DNA of 10,180 nucleotides from JBEKTY01 sp049515555 (GCA_049515555.1 JBEKTY010000232.1:1-10180), one strand, 5' to 3'. Counted from the stretch's first letter, positions 1 through 8,302 are shown. Made by a program: numbers and translations. The notes: generated from the letters alone by a model not told the origin.

Positions 1-335
1 CGCTCCGCCTCGAAGCAAAGCGCCTCGTCGCGCGACGGGCTATACAGACAGTTGCAGCGGAGACTGTCGACCCGGCCGATGCTCAGTTGAACTACGTCGG
101 TATAGGCGGCCGGGTTGGTGCGGCACAGGAATGCGTCGTCGGCGGCCTTCACGGTCGCACGGATCGACCCGCGATTGGCGATGCGAAATCCGTCGGCTTG
201 CCGCTCGATCTGCGGCGTCTGGCCGTCGGCCACCCGGAGGTCGTCAAGCGGAACCGCCGCCGGCGGTTGGTCGGCCTTCGACGCACCAACGAGAACCGTC
301 GCTGCCGCGATCACTGCAAAGAAGGGCTTCAGCAT
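1..335 (-). CDS. Secreted protein of unknown function, N-terminal part (cut by window edge)
   Basis: Reading the minus strand from the ATG at 335-333 gives 111 codons with no stop before the window edge, so the 3' part lies outside. A GGGAG Shine-Dalgarno core precedes the ATG by a normal distance. The protein opens with a clear Sec signal peptide: MLKPF, then a hydrophobic stretch AVIAAATVLVG, then ASKA followed by D, a good signal peptidase I site near residue 21. The mature part begins with a Pro/Ala linker and then looks like a beta-rich, globular extracellular domain (DGFRIANRG, YTDVVQLSIGRVD). It has four cysteines after the signal, including a CNC motif. I do not recognise the family. 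It is transcribed divergently from gmd. Because its neighbours are carbohydrate enzymes, a role in glycan handling is possible, but nothing in the visible part shows it. Confidence 0.72.
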   Translation of the reverse strand, partial: MLKPFFAVIAAATVLVGASKADQPPAAVPLDDLRVADGQTPQIERQADGFRIANRGSIRATVKAADDAFLCRTNPAAYTDVVQLSIGRVDSLRCNCLYSPSRDEALCFEAE

Positions 336-794
336 GGTGTTTCTCCCGGCGTGTGGAGTTGCAAAAAGTGCCGGCCGAACGGGACAGTCCTGCGTGAACG
401 ATTACCCGCGGACAGGCAATCGGGGCAGCATACCATGCCGTGCCCCGGCAGGCAACAAGACGGACAACGCACGCCCGGGGCGCCGCGGCTGTGCGACTGT
501 CGAGCATCATGAGCGCTCAAACAGCTCGACTCCGGCCGCAGAATCGGCAGGTCACCTGGAACGTGACGCGCTACTGTGTTAGCATGGGGCGATGGTGGCT
601 GCTCGCAGTGGATCCGAGCGGACAAGGAAGACAGCGCCCGGGTGGTGTTCGCGTAGAGCTCAGTCAATGTCGATATGGTGCGCCCCGACGGTTTCAGACC
701 AGGTCTCAATTTTTTGACAAACGCTTGGCAGCGGTGCATGCCCTGGGAGCGGCAACCGCGGCTTGGACGGCGACACGAAGCACTGGAGGCGTAA
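336..794. other. Divergent intergenic region, no gene seen
   Basis: This stretch separates the leftward secreted-protein gene from gmd and must hold promoters for both directions. Open frames cross it on both strands, but they run on into gmd out of frame and have no good ribosome binding sites, so I take them as GC-rich shadows. An exact TTGACA hexamer lies at 714-719 after a run of T's, but no convincing -10 box sits 16-18 bases downstream. No tRNA, repeat or strong terminator was seen. Confidence 0.5.
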
Positions 795-1829
795 ATGGCA
801 AAGAAAGCACTAATCACCGGCATCACCGGTCAGGACGGCAGCTACCTGTGCGAGCTGCTGCTGGCCAAGGGCTACGAGGTTCACGGCCTGATCCGCCGCT
901 CCAGCAGTTTCAACACGGCGCGGATCGAGCCCTTCTACAAGGATCCGCACCTGAAAGACGCGCGGATGTTCCTGCACTATGGCGACCTGGCCGACGGCAC
1001 GTCGCTCTCCCACCTGGTGAAGGGGATCGCGCCCGACGAAGTGTACAACCTGGCGGCCCAATCGCACGTGCGGGTGAGTTTCGAAATTCCGGTGTACACG
1101 GTACAGGCCGGCGCCATGGGAACGCTGCAATTATTGGAGGCGATCCGTTCCGCGGGCAACGGCGCCAAGTTCTACCAGGCTTCCAGCAGCGAAATGTACG
1201 GCAAGGTGCTGGAAACGCCGCAATCCGAGCGGACGCCGTTTCATCCCCGCAGCCCCTACGCCTGCGCCAAAGTGTTCAGCTATTGGCAGACGGTGAACTA
1301 CCGTGAAGCCTACGGCACGTTCGCCTGCAACGGGATTCTCTTCAATCACGAGTCGCCGCGGCGGGGCGAGACGTTCGTGACCCGGAAGATCACCCGTGCC
1401 GCCACGCGGATCAAGGAGGGCTTGCAGGAAAAGCTCTATCTCGGCAATTTGGAGGCCAAGCGCGACTGGGGTTTTGCCGGCGATTACGTCGAGGCGATGT
1501 GGCGGATGATGCAGCAGGACGAGCCGGACGATTTCGTAATCGCCACCGGCGAGACCAGATCGGTGCGCGAGTTCGTCGAAGAGGTCTTTACGCGGCTGGG
1601 CTTGGATTGGCGCAAGTACGTCGAGGTCGACCCGCGCTACTTCCGCCCGGCCGAGGTGGACCTGTTGTTGGGCGATGCGTCCAAGGCCGCCCGCAAGCTC
1701 GGCTGGAAGCCGAAAGTCGCCTTCCAGCAGCTCGTCCAGATGATGGTCGATCACGACTGGCGCATCGCCCGCGAGGAAAGGGTGCTGGCCGAGCACCGCC
1801 TGGCGGAAAGGGGGGAGGCCCGGCCATGA
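795..1829 (+). CDS. gmd: GDP-mannose 4,6-dehydratase
   Basis: This 344-residue cytoplasmic enzyme converts GDP-D-mannose to GDP-4-keto-6-deoxy-D-mannose with NADP(H), the first step to GDP-L-fucose, GDP-rhamnose and related sugars. It is an extended short-chain dehydrogenase. The N-terminal Rossmann glycine motif is GITGQDGSYL, around residues 9-18. The catalytic motif SSSEMYG carries Ser131 (where E. coli Gmd has Thr133) and Glu133. The Tyr-X3-Lys pair is Tyr155 and Lys159 in SPYACAK. The signature NHESPRRGETFVTRKITRA and the RDWGFAGDYVEAMW block are typical of Gmd. Length fits the family. The start is supported by GGAGG at 785-789, five bases before the ATG. The stop overlaps the fcl start as ATGA, so the two are translationally coupled. 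An RMD-type reductase is unlikely because the catalytic Glu and the dehydratase signatures are present. Confidence 0.97.
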   Translation: MAKKALITGITGQDGSYLCELLLAKGYEVHGLIRRSSSFNTARIEPFYKDPHLKDARMFLHYGDLADGTSLSHLVKGIAPDEVYNLAAQSHVRVSFEIPVYTVQAGAMGTLQLLEAIRSAGNGAKFYQASSSEMYGKVLETPQSERTPFHPRSPYACAKVFSYWQTVNYREAYGTFACNGILFNHESPRRGETFVTRKITRAATRIKEGLQEKLYLGNLEAKRDWGFAGDYVEAMWRMMQQDEPDDFVIATGETRSVREFVEEVFTRLGLDWRKYVEVDPRYFRPAEVDLLLGDASKAARKLGWKPKVAFQQLVQMMVDHDWRIAREERVLAEHRLAERGEARP

Positions 1830-2779
1830 TTGGTCAGGATCGCATTGTGGTGACCGGCGGGGCGGGCTTCCTGGGCAAGCACTTGCAGACCGTGCTCCGC
1901 GTCAGCGGCGTGCCCGAGCAGAACCTCTTGGTTCCCTTGATCGAGGACTTCGACCTGACTTGCGAAGCCGACGTAGCGCGGATGTACCGGGAGATGAAGC
2001 CCGACGTGGTCATCCACCTGGCGGCGCTGGTGGGCGGCATCGGCGCCAATCGCGCCAATCCCGGCCTGTTCTTCTATGGCAACATGGCCATGGGCTTGCA
2101 CTTGATCGAGCACGCCCGCCGCGTCGGGCTCAAAAAGTTCGTGCAGCTCGGGACCATCTGCGCCTATCCCAAATTCACGCCCGTGCCGTTTCGGGAAGAG
2201 AACCTCTGGAACGGCTACCCCGAGGAGACGAATGCCCCTTACGGCATCGCCAAGAAGGCCCTGCTGGTAATGCTCCAAGCCTACCGTCGGCAGTACGGCC
2301 TGCGCGGCATTTACCTGCTGCCGGTGAATTTGTACGGCCCCGGCGACAACTTCGATCCGAACACCTCGCACGTGATTCCGGCCTTGATCCGCAAGTTCTG
2401 CGAGGCCAAGGAGCAAGGCAAGGATCAGGTGGTGGTGTGGGGCACAGGCCAGGCCAGCCGGGAGTTCCTGTACGTCGAGGATTGCGCCCGGGCCGTGGCG
2501 CTGGCCACGCAGTTGTACGACGAACCCCAGCCGGTCAATCTCGGGGCGGGTTTCGAGATCACCATCCGTGAGCTGGCTGAAAAGATCCGCCGCCTGGTCG
2601 GTTTCGAGGGCCACTTGGCTTGGGACGGCACGAAGCCCGACGGGCAGCCGCGGCGATGTCTGGACACCAGCCGCGCCGCCGCGTTTGGTTTCCGGGCAAC
2701 CACACCCTTTGACGACGGGCTGCGGCGGACGATCGAGTGGTGGAACGACAGGAAGCACAAAGAGGCGGGCGACTTCTAG
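1826..2779 (+). CDS. fcl: GDP-L-fucose synthase (epimerase/reductase)
   Basis: This 317-residue cytoplasmic enzyme does the 3,5-epimerisation and NADPH-dependent 4-reduction of the Gmd product, giving GDP-L-fucose. It is also called WcaG or GMER. Visible features are the Rossmann motif VTGGAGFLG near residues 9-17 and the block LGTICAYPK, with Thr110 where E. coli has Ser107 and Cys112 where it has Cys109. Tyr139 and Lys143 form the Y-X3-K pair in PYGIAKK, and His182 in NTSHVIP matches the acid/base histidine. REFLYVEDCARA and the C-terminal PDGQPRR block are family hallmarks. Length matches the family. The ATG overlaps the gmd stop (ATGA), with a strong AAGGGGGGAGG Shine-Dalgarno around 1808-1818 inside gmd. 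Thr for Ser at the first catalytic position is a conservative change. The fucose acceptor and fucosyltransferase are not in the window. Confidence 0.96.
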   Translation: MIGQDRIVVTGGAGFLGKHLQTVLRVSGVPEQNLLVPLIEDFDLTCEADVARMYREMKPDVVIHLAALVGGIGANRANPGLFFYGNMAMGLHLIEHARRVGLKKFVQLGTICAYPKFTPVPFREENLWNGYPEETNAPYGIAKKALLVMLQAYRRQYGLRGIYLLPVNLYGPGDNFDPNTSHVIPALIRKFCEAKEQGKDQVVVWGTGQASREFLYVEDCARAVALATQLYDEPQPVNLGAGFEITIRELAEKIRRLVGFEGHLAWDGTKPDGQPRRCLDTSRAAAFGFRATTPFDDGLRRTIEWWNDRKHKEAGDF

Positions 2780-2975
2780 CCCACGACAAGCGTGGACATG
2801 GCGCCCGCGCCGCCCTGACCGGCCGTATCATCATCGTCCTCACATGTCGCTTCGAGCTTCGCCAAGAAGATCCCGTCCCACTGCCTTCGCAACCGTCCGG
2901 GAGGTACAATGGCGGCAATTGCCCGCCGCCAAACGGGCCCGGCGGGATGGTGCGCCAGGTCGAGTCCTTTCGCGC

Positions 2976-2983
2976 AAGGGGAG
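2976..2983 (+). promoter_or_regulatory. Ribosome binding site that fixes the GH78-like start
   Basis: AAGGGGAG lies four bases before the ATG at 2988. The reading frame stays open upstream for another 420 bases, back into fcl, so this site and the signal peptide that begins directly after it decide the start. Confidence 0.7.
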
Positions 2984-2987
2984 ATAC

Positions 2988-5741
2988 ATGTTCAAGCGTG
3001 CTTTTCTTCGCATCGTCGCGCGTCTGGGCATCGTCGCGCGTATAAGCGTCGTCGCGTGTCTCGGCGTCGTCGCGTGTCTCGGCCTGCCTCGTCGGGCAGC
3101 GGCGGGAGAACCGGCCGCCGGGCCGGCAGCGCCGGCCGCTGCTTCCGCGGGAGCGCCCGCGCCCGCTGTAGTCGACCGCGTGCTCACGGTCGACGAGCTG
3201 GACCGCGTCTTGCAGGGCGGCCAGTCGGCCGCGCGGTGGCGCCCCTACCGCGTCAGCCTGGCGCCCGCGCAGTGGATCTGGCTGCCGTCGCAACGCACGC
3301 TGCCCAATACGTTCCTTCTGTTTCGGCGCGAGGTGACTCTCGGCGGGCGGCCGCGGAAGGCCGCCGGATGGATGACCGCCGACAGCCGCTACCTGCTTTC
3401 GGTCAACGGCCGGCGCGTGCAATGGGGGCCCGCCCCTTGCGACCCGCGGAGCCTGGACGCCGATCCCGTGGACCTGACGGCCTTCTTAACGCCGGGCAAG
3501 AACGTGCTGGGGGTCGAGGTGCTGTACTACGGGCAGGGCGACGGCACCTGGCCCGCCGGCAAACCGGGGCTGATCTTCCACCTGGCGATCGAGGAGCAAG
3601 ACGGCCGCCGGCGGCAAGTGCTTTCCGATCCCTCCTGGCAAGTGGCGATCGATCGCGCGCACCGGCCGGGACAATTCAAGCGCTGGTTCCTCCGCGCGCT
3701 GCAGGAGGAATTCGACGCGCGGCTGCACCCGTTGGGCTGGGATACGCCGCGCTATGAGCCCGATTCGCAGTGGACGGCCGCCGCGGTGCTGAATTGCCCG
3801 GCCGACAAGCCGGCCGCGTGCAGTACCTACGCGGGCGGCGATTTGCTGGAGCAGGCCGCGGCGGGCCGCAGCGCGCTGCGCATGCGGGAGATTCCGCCGC
3901 TGCGGGAGACGGCGGTGCCCGCCGCGCGGCTGGCCGACGCCGGAGTCGTCGAGTGGCGCCGCGACCCGGCCGACTGGTTCGAGTTTCGCATGCCCGATTG
4001 TTTCCGCATCCAGCGGCGAGAAATCGCCGTACCGAAGGGCCCGCTGCGCTGGGAGCTTCCGCCCCAGGGCGATCCGCGCCGCGGGCAGTTCGTCACCTTC
4101 GAGTTCCAGGAGCAGATCGTGGGCTGGCCGCAGTTCACCATCGACGCCCCGGCAGGGACCGTAGTCGAGCTGATGTGCCAGGAGGCGCACGACCCGAGCG
4201 GCCCGGCATGGCTCGATTCGCAGTTCTTCAACTGGTCGCGCTTCATTTGCCGCGAGGGGGTGAATCGTTTCGAGGCCTTCGATTACGAATCGCTGCGTTG
4301 GCTGCAACTTCATATCCGCAACGCCGCGCGGCCGGTGCTTATTAGCGAGGTGGGCGTGCGGCGGCGGATGTTCGACTGGCCGAACCGCCCCCGCATCCGC
4401 TGCAGCGAGCCGGCCTTGCAACGGCTCTTCGACGCCTCGCTGAACACGGTCCGCAACAGCGCCCAGGAAACCTGCGTGGACGGCATGGCCCGCGAACGCC
4501 AGCAATACAGCGGCGACGGCGGGCATCAACTGCTGGCCGTCCGCTCGGCCTTCGGCGAGCCGCGCCTGGCGCAGCGGTTCCTGCGGACCTTCAGCGAGGG
4601 CCAGACGCCGGAGGGCTATTTTCTCGACTGCTGGCCGGCCTTCGACCGGCTCGCCCGGGTGATGCAGCGGCACATCGACGGGGCCTACTGGGGACCGCTC
4701 CTGGACCACGGCGTGGGCTTCAATTTCGATTGCTGGAACCATTACCTGGAGACGGGCGACCTGGCGGCCCTCGACGAGCCCTACCCGCGGCTGGTCCGCT
4801 TCGCCGACTACCTCGATTCGATCCGCGGCCCGGACGGCCTGCTGCCGGTCGAGAATCTGGGCGTGCCCCAGGTGTGGATCGACCACGTCGCATACCGGCA
4901 GCAGCGGCACAAGCAGTGCGCGATGAACCTTTACACGGCCGCCATGTTGCAGCATGCCCTGGCCCCCTTGGCCCGGGCCCGCGGCGACGGCCGTCGGGCC
5001 GAGGAGTTCGACCGCCGCGGCCGTGAGTTGTTGGCCGCCACGGTGCGGCGGTTCTGGAGCCCCCAGCGCGGGCTGTTCGTCAATAATCTCCCCTGGCTGG
5101 CCGAGGAAAAGAAGCCCCGCCTGTGCGACCGCTCGCTGGCCACGTCGATCCTCTTCGACCAGTGCCCGGCGGGCAAGACTACGGCGGCCCTGGCGGCCCT
5201 GGTCGAGTGTCCCGCCGAGCTGGGGCTTTCCTATCCCTGCAACGCCTGCTGGCGCTACTGGGCCCTGGCCCGGCTGGACCGGGCCGACGTCATCGTGCGG
5301 GAGTTCCGCACACGCTGGGCCGGCATGAAGTCGGTCCTCTTGAACAACACGCTGCAGGAGGATTGGGAGGTGACCAGCGACTCGACCTCTCAATGGAGTC
5401 ACTGCGCCGTGGCGCCGCTGTACGTGCTGTACATGGACATTGCCGGCATCCGGGCGACGGCCCCCGGTTTCGCCCGCTGCCAGATCCGGCCCCAGTTGGC
5501 CGACCTCGGTGATCTCGATCTGACGTACTACACGGTTCGCGGCCCGATCCGCTTTGCGGCCCAACGGCAGCCGGGCGGGCAGCAGTTGAAGATCCTGATT
5601 CCCGCGGGGTGCACGGCCGAGCTGCTCTTGCCGCCAAGCCAGAGCGTCACGCTGCCTGCCCTAGTGCCCGATCATCCGCTGGGCCTGAAGCGGTTCCAGT
5701 TGCAGACGGACAAGGAGAACGTGTTTACCGTTTCGCGGTGA
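2988..5741 (+). CDS. Exported GH78-type alpha-L-rhamnosidase-like glycoside hydrolase
   Basis: This 917-residue exported enzyme is expected to cleave terminal alpha-L-rhamnosyl or closely related residues with inversion. An unusually repetitive signal peptide (residues 1 to about 39, ending RRAAA before GE) and an Ala/Pro-rich linker come first. A jelly-roll begins near Trp96 (AQWIWLPS). Further beta domains lead to an (alpha/alpha)6 barrel from about residue 460 to 820, and a C-terminal beta domain follows. The key GH78 motif is DGMARERQQYSGD, with Asp498, Glu503 and Asp510. Their +5 and +12 spacing equals that of Asp567, Glu572 and Asp579 in Bacillus GL1 RhaB. The second catalytic Glu is Glu791 in LQEDW, with His805 and the YVLYMDIAGI block after it, as in the family. 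All expected acidic residues are present, so it should be active. The exact sugar specificity is not certain. It lies 208 bases after fcl and is co-directional with it. Confidence 0.88.
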   Translation: MFKRAFLRIVARLGIVARISVVACLGVVACLGLPRRAAAGEPAAGPAAPAAASAGAPAPAVVDRVLTVDELDRVLQGGQSAARWRPYRVSLAPAQWIWLPSQRTLPNTFLLFRREVTLGGRPRKAAGWMTADSRYLLSVNGRRVQWGPAPCDPRSLDADPVDLTAFLTPGKNVLGVEVLYYGQGDGTWPAGKPGLIFHLAIEEQDGRRRQVLSDPSWQVAIDRAHRPGQFKRWFLRALQEEFDARLHPLGWDTPRYEPDSQWTAAAVLNCPADKPAACSTYAGGDLLEQAAAGRSALRMREIPPLRETAVPAARLADAGVVEWRRDPADWFEFRMPDCFRIQRREIAVPKGPLRWELPPQGDPRRGQFVTFEFQEQIVGWPQFTIDAPAGTVVELMCQEAHDPSGPAWLDSQFFNWSRFICREGVNRFEAFDYESLRWLQLHIRNAARPVLISEVGVRRRMFDWPNRPRIRCSEPALQRLFDASLNTVRNSAQETCVDGMARERQQYSGDGGHQLLAVRSAFGEPRLAQRFLRTFSEGQTPEGYFLDCWPAFDRLARVMQRHIDGAYWGPLLDHGVGFNFDCWNHYLETGDLAALDEPYPRLVRFADYLDSIRGPDGLLPVENLGVPQVWIDHVAYRQQRHKQCAMNLYTAAMLQHALAPLARARGDGRRAEEFDRRGRELLAATVRRFWSPQRGLFVNNLPWLAEEKKPRLCDRSLATSILFDQCPAGKTTAALAALVECPAELGLSYPCNACWRYWALARLDRADVIVREFRTRWAGMKSVLLNNTLQEDWEVTSDSTSQWSHCAVAPLYVLYMDIAGIRATAPGFARCQIRPQLADLGDLDLTYYTVRGPIRFAAQRQPGGQQLKILIPAGCTAELLLPPSQSVTLPALVPDHPLGLKRFQLQTDKENVFTVSR
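3009..3080 (+). repeat. Four in-frame 18-base tandem repeats inside a signal peptide
   Basis: Four consecutive 18-base units (3009-3026, 3027-3044, 3045-3062, 3063-3080) share the core RTCGTCGCGYGT. Units 3 and 4 differ by one base. They are in frame with the GH78-like gene and encode RIVARL, GIVARI, SVVACL and GVVACL, residues 8-31. The last two units make the hydrophobic core of the signal peptide, while the arginines of units 1 and 2 extend its positive N-region. Gain or loss of a unit would change signal length by six residues without a frameshift. Confidence 0.85.
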
Positions 5742-5760
5742 ACGGTTGTAAGACGTAATC

Positions 5761-5818
5761 GTATCCGGCACACTCCGTGTGCCGCCGTTGCCATCGGCAC
5801 ACGGAGTGTGCCGGATAC
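5761..5818. repeat. Long perfect palindrome, copy 1
   Basis: Two 24-base arms (5761-5784 and 5795-5818) are exact reverse complements around a ten-base loop, CCGTTGCCAT. The element starts 19 bases after the GH78-like stop and ends 17 bases before the DUF4838 start, so it fills most of the spacer. Each arm is itself an inverted repeat, CGGCACA-CTCCG-TGTGCCG on the left and its complement on the right, allowing two small hairpins instead of one large one. There is no T-run after it, so a classical intrinsic terminator is not indicated. It could be a REP-like element, an mRNA stabiliser or a protein-binding site. Copy 2 has the same arms. Confidence 0.93.
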
Positions 5819-5825
5819 ATATTGC

Positions 5826-5831
5826 GAGGTG
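5826..5831 (+). promoter_or_regulatory. Ribosome binding site of the DUF4838 gene
   Basis: GAGGTG sits four bases before the ATG at 5836 and only seven bases after the end of palindrome copy 1. A folded palindrome would therefore lie almost against the bound ribosome. Confidence 0.6.
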
Positions 5832-5835
5832 AATC

Positions 5836-8202
5836 ATGCAAGATACAATCCGGCGTCCCTTGATGTGTACCGCAATCCTTGTAACGGCCCTGGCGGCGGG
5901 CAGCCCGACCGCTGCCGCGGACATGGTCCTTGTGGCCGATGGGCAGCCGCGGGCAACCATCGTCGTGGCCAAAGACACGGCGGCGCCGGCGCGGCAGAAG
6001 ATCCGCACGGCGGCCGAGGAGTTGCAGACCTACGTCCGGAAAATCTCGGGCGCCACGCTGCCCATCGTCAACGATTCGCAGACGCCGGCCGGAGCGCTCA
6101 TTCTGGTGGGCCGCAGCCGGCTGAGCGATTCCCTGGGGGTGGCCATTCCCGGCGGAGTCAGTGCGGCCCGCCGGGAGGAAGGTTTTGTGATCGCCTGCAA
6201 AGGCGACCGGCTGCTCCTGGCCGGCAACAACGACGGCCCGTATCACGGCACCGAGTACGCGGTCTACGATTTCCTGCGCGGCCTGGGTGTGCGGTGGTTC
6301 ATGCCCGGCGAGTTCGGCGAGATCGTGCCGCACACGGCGACGATCCGCGTGAGCGAGCAGCACCTCGAGGAGAAGCCGGACTTCGTGATGCGCAACTGGT
6401 GGCTGCACGCCCTGCCGGAGCTGGCCGCCCAGGAAACCCGTTGGAAACTGCGGAACAAGATGAATCCCGAGCCCATGTTCGCCATCTGCGGCGACAGCAG
6501 TGCGCGGGCCATCGTGGCCCCCGAGCCGTTGCGCAAGGAGAAGCCGGCCCTCGTGGCCCTGAACGAGGACGGCACGCGCAATGCGTACCTCCCCAACCTT
6601 ACCAACCCCGAGGCGGCCCGGATTGCCGGCGGTATCATTCGGGACGACTTGCGCAAGCACCCGCAGGCCAACTCTTACGGTTTCGCCCCAGACGACGGCC
6701 TGCCGCGCGATTTCAATCCCCAGACGCTCAAGCTCAGCCGCGGGTTCGTTACCCTGGGCGGGCGGCCCGGCGTGGCCGGCGAAGCCAGCATCACCGAGGA
6801 ATGGCTGACGTTCGTCAACGGCGTGGCGGTCGAGGTGCACAAGGAGTTCCCCCAGGCCTATATCGCCACCAACGGCTACGCCAACCGCAACCTGCCGCCC
6901 GAAGGCCTGAAACTCGACGATCACATGGTAATCATGTTCGCCGCCATCTGGAGCTGCACGCTCCACGGCTACGACGACGAACACTGCTGGCAGAAGGTCC
7001 GCCAGGGCCAGATGCTCAAACGCTGGTGCGAGCTGTGCAAGAACGTCTGGATCTACGGCTACAACTACAACATGCTGGTTTCGGGACTGACGCCCGTGAC
7101 CGAGTTCAACAAGCTCCGCCACGACTTCCCCCTGATGAAGAAGTGGGGCGTGATGGGATTCCACGACGAGTCGCGGAACGTGTGGGCCGAGGCGGGCATC
7201 GCCAGCCGATACCTGCGGGCCCAGTTGGAATGGAACGCCGACAGCGACGTAGACGCCGTGCTGGACGACTTCTTTGCCAAGTGGTATGGCCGGGCGGCCC
7301 GGCCCATGAAAGCATTTTACATGGCCCTGGACGAGACGATCGCCCGCACGCCGATCCACGGCCACGAAGACCGGGTCATGCCCGAGGTCTACACGCCCGA
7401 GCTGCTCGCACGGCTGAAGGAACTGGTGGCCCAGGCCCAGCGGCTGGCCGATACGGACCGCGACAAGCTGCACGTGCAAGCCGATCGCCTGATTTACGAG
7501 CACCTGGCGGGTTACATGGATATGGCGGCCGCCGATGCGGCCGGCGATTTCGCCGCCGCGGTCGCCGCCGCCGACAGAATGCTCGTCCTGCGCGGGCAGT
7601 TGCACGCCGTCAATCCGTTCTTCATCTGGCCCGACGAAAAGGGCTATCACACGGGCGTCTGGTACTGGACCATCACCGATCGGAAGAAATACTACCAATC
7701 GCTCCTAGATAAGACGACGGGCAAGGCGGGCACGCTGCTGGCCATCGCCCCGCGGCAGGCCATGTTTCGTACCGACCCGCACGAAGAAGGCATATTCGCC
7801 GGTTGGCAGCGGCCGGGACTGGACGAGACCGGCTGGGCCTTGGTAGACACCACGCGGCCGTTCTATCGGCAGGGCTACGACGATTGGCGCGGCTATCCTT
7901 ACCTGGGCCACGTCTGGTACCGCCTGAAGCTCGACCTGCCCCTCGGCGCCCAGGGCCGTAAGGTCATGCTTTGCGTGCCGGTGGTCGTAACCGAGGCGTG
8001 GTGCTGGGTCAACGGCCGTTACGCCGGTCATCGACCCTACCAGGAGGCATACATCCGGCCGGCCGAGATGGAACTCGACGTGACGGAGCTGCTCCGCCCG
8101 GGCCAAACGAATTCGATCGCGATCCGCGTCGACACGAGCCTCTCGGCGGCGCAGGCGGCCGAAGGCATGCAATCCAGAGCCCTGCTGTACACGCCGAAGT
8201 GA
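5836..8202 (+). CDS. Exported DUF4838-family protein with C-terminal jelly-roll, putative glycosidase
   Basis: This is a 788-residue exported protein. The signal peptide is MQDTIRRPLMCTAILVTALAAG followed by a cleavage region near AAA at about residue 28. Residues 30-180 resemble the small alpha/beta domain found before catalytic barrels in alpha-glucuronidases and GH20 enzymes, with AAEELQTYVRKISGATLPI and the hallmark GTEYAVYDFLRGLGVRWF from Gly138. The central part from about residue 184 to 450 fits DUF4838 and contains an acidic PDDGLPRDFNP motif (Asp286 and Asp287 by position). A helical part follows to about 640. A GH2-like carbohydrate-binding jelly-roll (WYRLKLDLP, NGRYAGH) closes the protein from about residue 646. 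The domain layout is that of a glycoside hydrolase, but I know of no established reaction for this family and cannot name catalytic residues. Sandwiched between GH78-like and GH39-like enzymes, a role in the same glycan pathway is likely. Confidence 0.85.
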   Translation: MQDTIRRPLMCTAILVTALAAGSPTAAADMVLVADGQPRATIVVAKDTAAPARQKIRTAAEELQTYVRKISGATLPIVNDSQTPAGALILVGRSRLSDSLGVAIPGGVSAARREEGFVIACKGDRLLLAGNNDGPYHGTEYAVYDFLRGLGVRWFMPGEFGEIVPHTATIRVSEQHLEEKPDFVMRNWWLHALPELAAQETRWKLRNKMNPEPMFAICGDSSARAIVAPEPLRKEKPALVALNEDGTRNAYLPNLTNPEAARIAGGIIRDDLRKHPQANSYGFAPDDGLPRDFNPQTLKLSRGFVTLGGRPGVAGEASITEEWLTFVNGVAVEVHKEFPQAYIATNGYANRNLPPEGLKLDDHMVIMFAAIWSCTLHGYDDEHCWQKVRQGQMLKRWCELCKNVWIYGYNYNMLVSGLTPVTEFNKLRHDFPLMKKWGVMGFHDESRNVWAEAGIASRYLRAQLEWNADSDVDAVLDDFFAKWYGRAARPMKAFYMALDETIARTPIHGHEDRVMPEVYTPELLARLKELVAQAQRLADTDRDKLHVQADRLIYEHLAGYMDMAAADAAGDFAAAVAAADRMLVLRGQLHAVNPFFIWPDEKGYHTGVWYWTITDRKKYYQSLLDKTTGKAGTLLAIAPRQAMFRTDPHEEGIFAGWQRPGLDETGWALVDTTRPFYRQGYDDWRGYPYLGHVWYRLKLDLPLGAQGRKVMLCVPVVVTEAWCWVNGRYAGHRPYQEAYIRPAEMELDVTELLRPGQTNSIAIRVDTSLSAAQAAEGMQSRALLYTPK

Positions 8203-8302
8203 ATCATCGGTGCGTAGTTGCACGCCACGGCCGGGCTTGATATCATGGCCGCGGGTTTTGCGCTGGCAGAGAGGAAGGGTAACCCTTAAATCTTCCGGCG
8301 CC

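Noticed and set aside
714..742. Possible sigma-70 promoter with TTGACA at 714-719
   Set aside because: The -35 hexamer is perfect, but no sequence at a 15-18 base spacing resembles TATAAT, so it may be chance.
440..1306. 288-codon + strand frame spanning the divergent spacer and gmd
   Set aside because: More than half overlaps gmd in another frame, and the product is Arg/Gly/Pro-rich without a domain or signal peptide.
3486..5564. 692-codon open frame on the minus strand
   Set aside because: It lies wholly antisense to the GH78-like gene, whose catalytic motifs are intact. The antisense product has low-complexity, Arg/Ala/Gly/Pro-rich composition with no family signature, as expected in GC-rich DNA.
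5761..5818. Intrinsic terminator for the GH78-like gene
   Set aside because: The stem is strong, but no T-run follows on either strand, and the second copy sits 258 bases from the preceding stop and just before a start codon. The terminator reading does not explain both copies.
5725..7698. 657-codon open frame on the minus strand
   Set aside because: It is antisense to the DUF4838 gene and runs through palindrome copy 1. No ribosome binding site or recognisable domain was seen.
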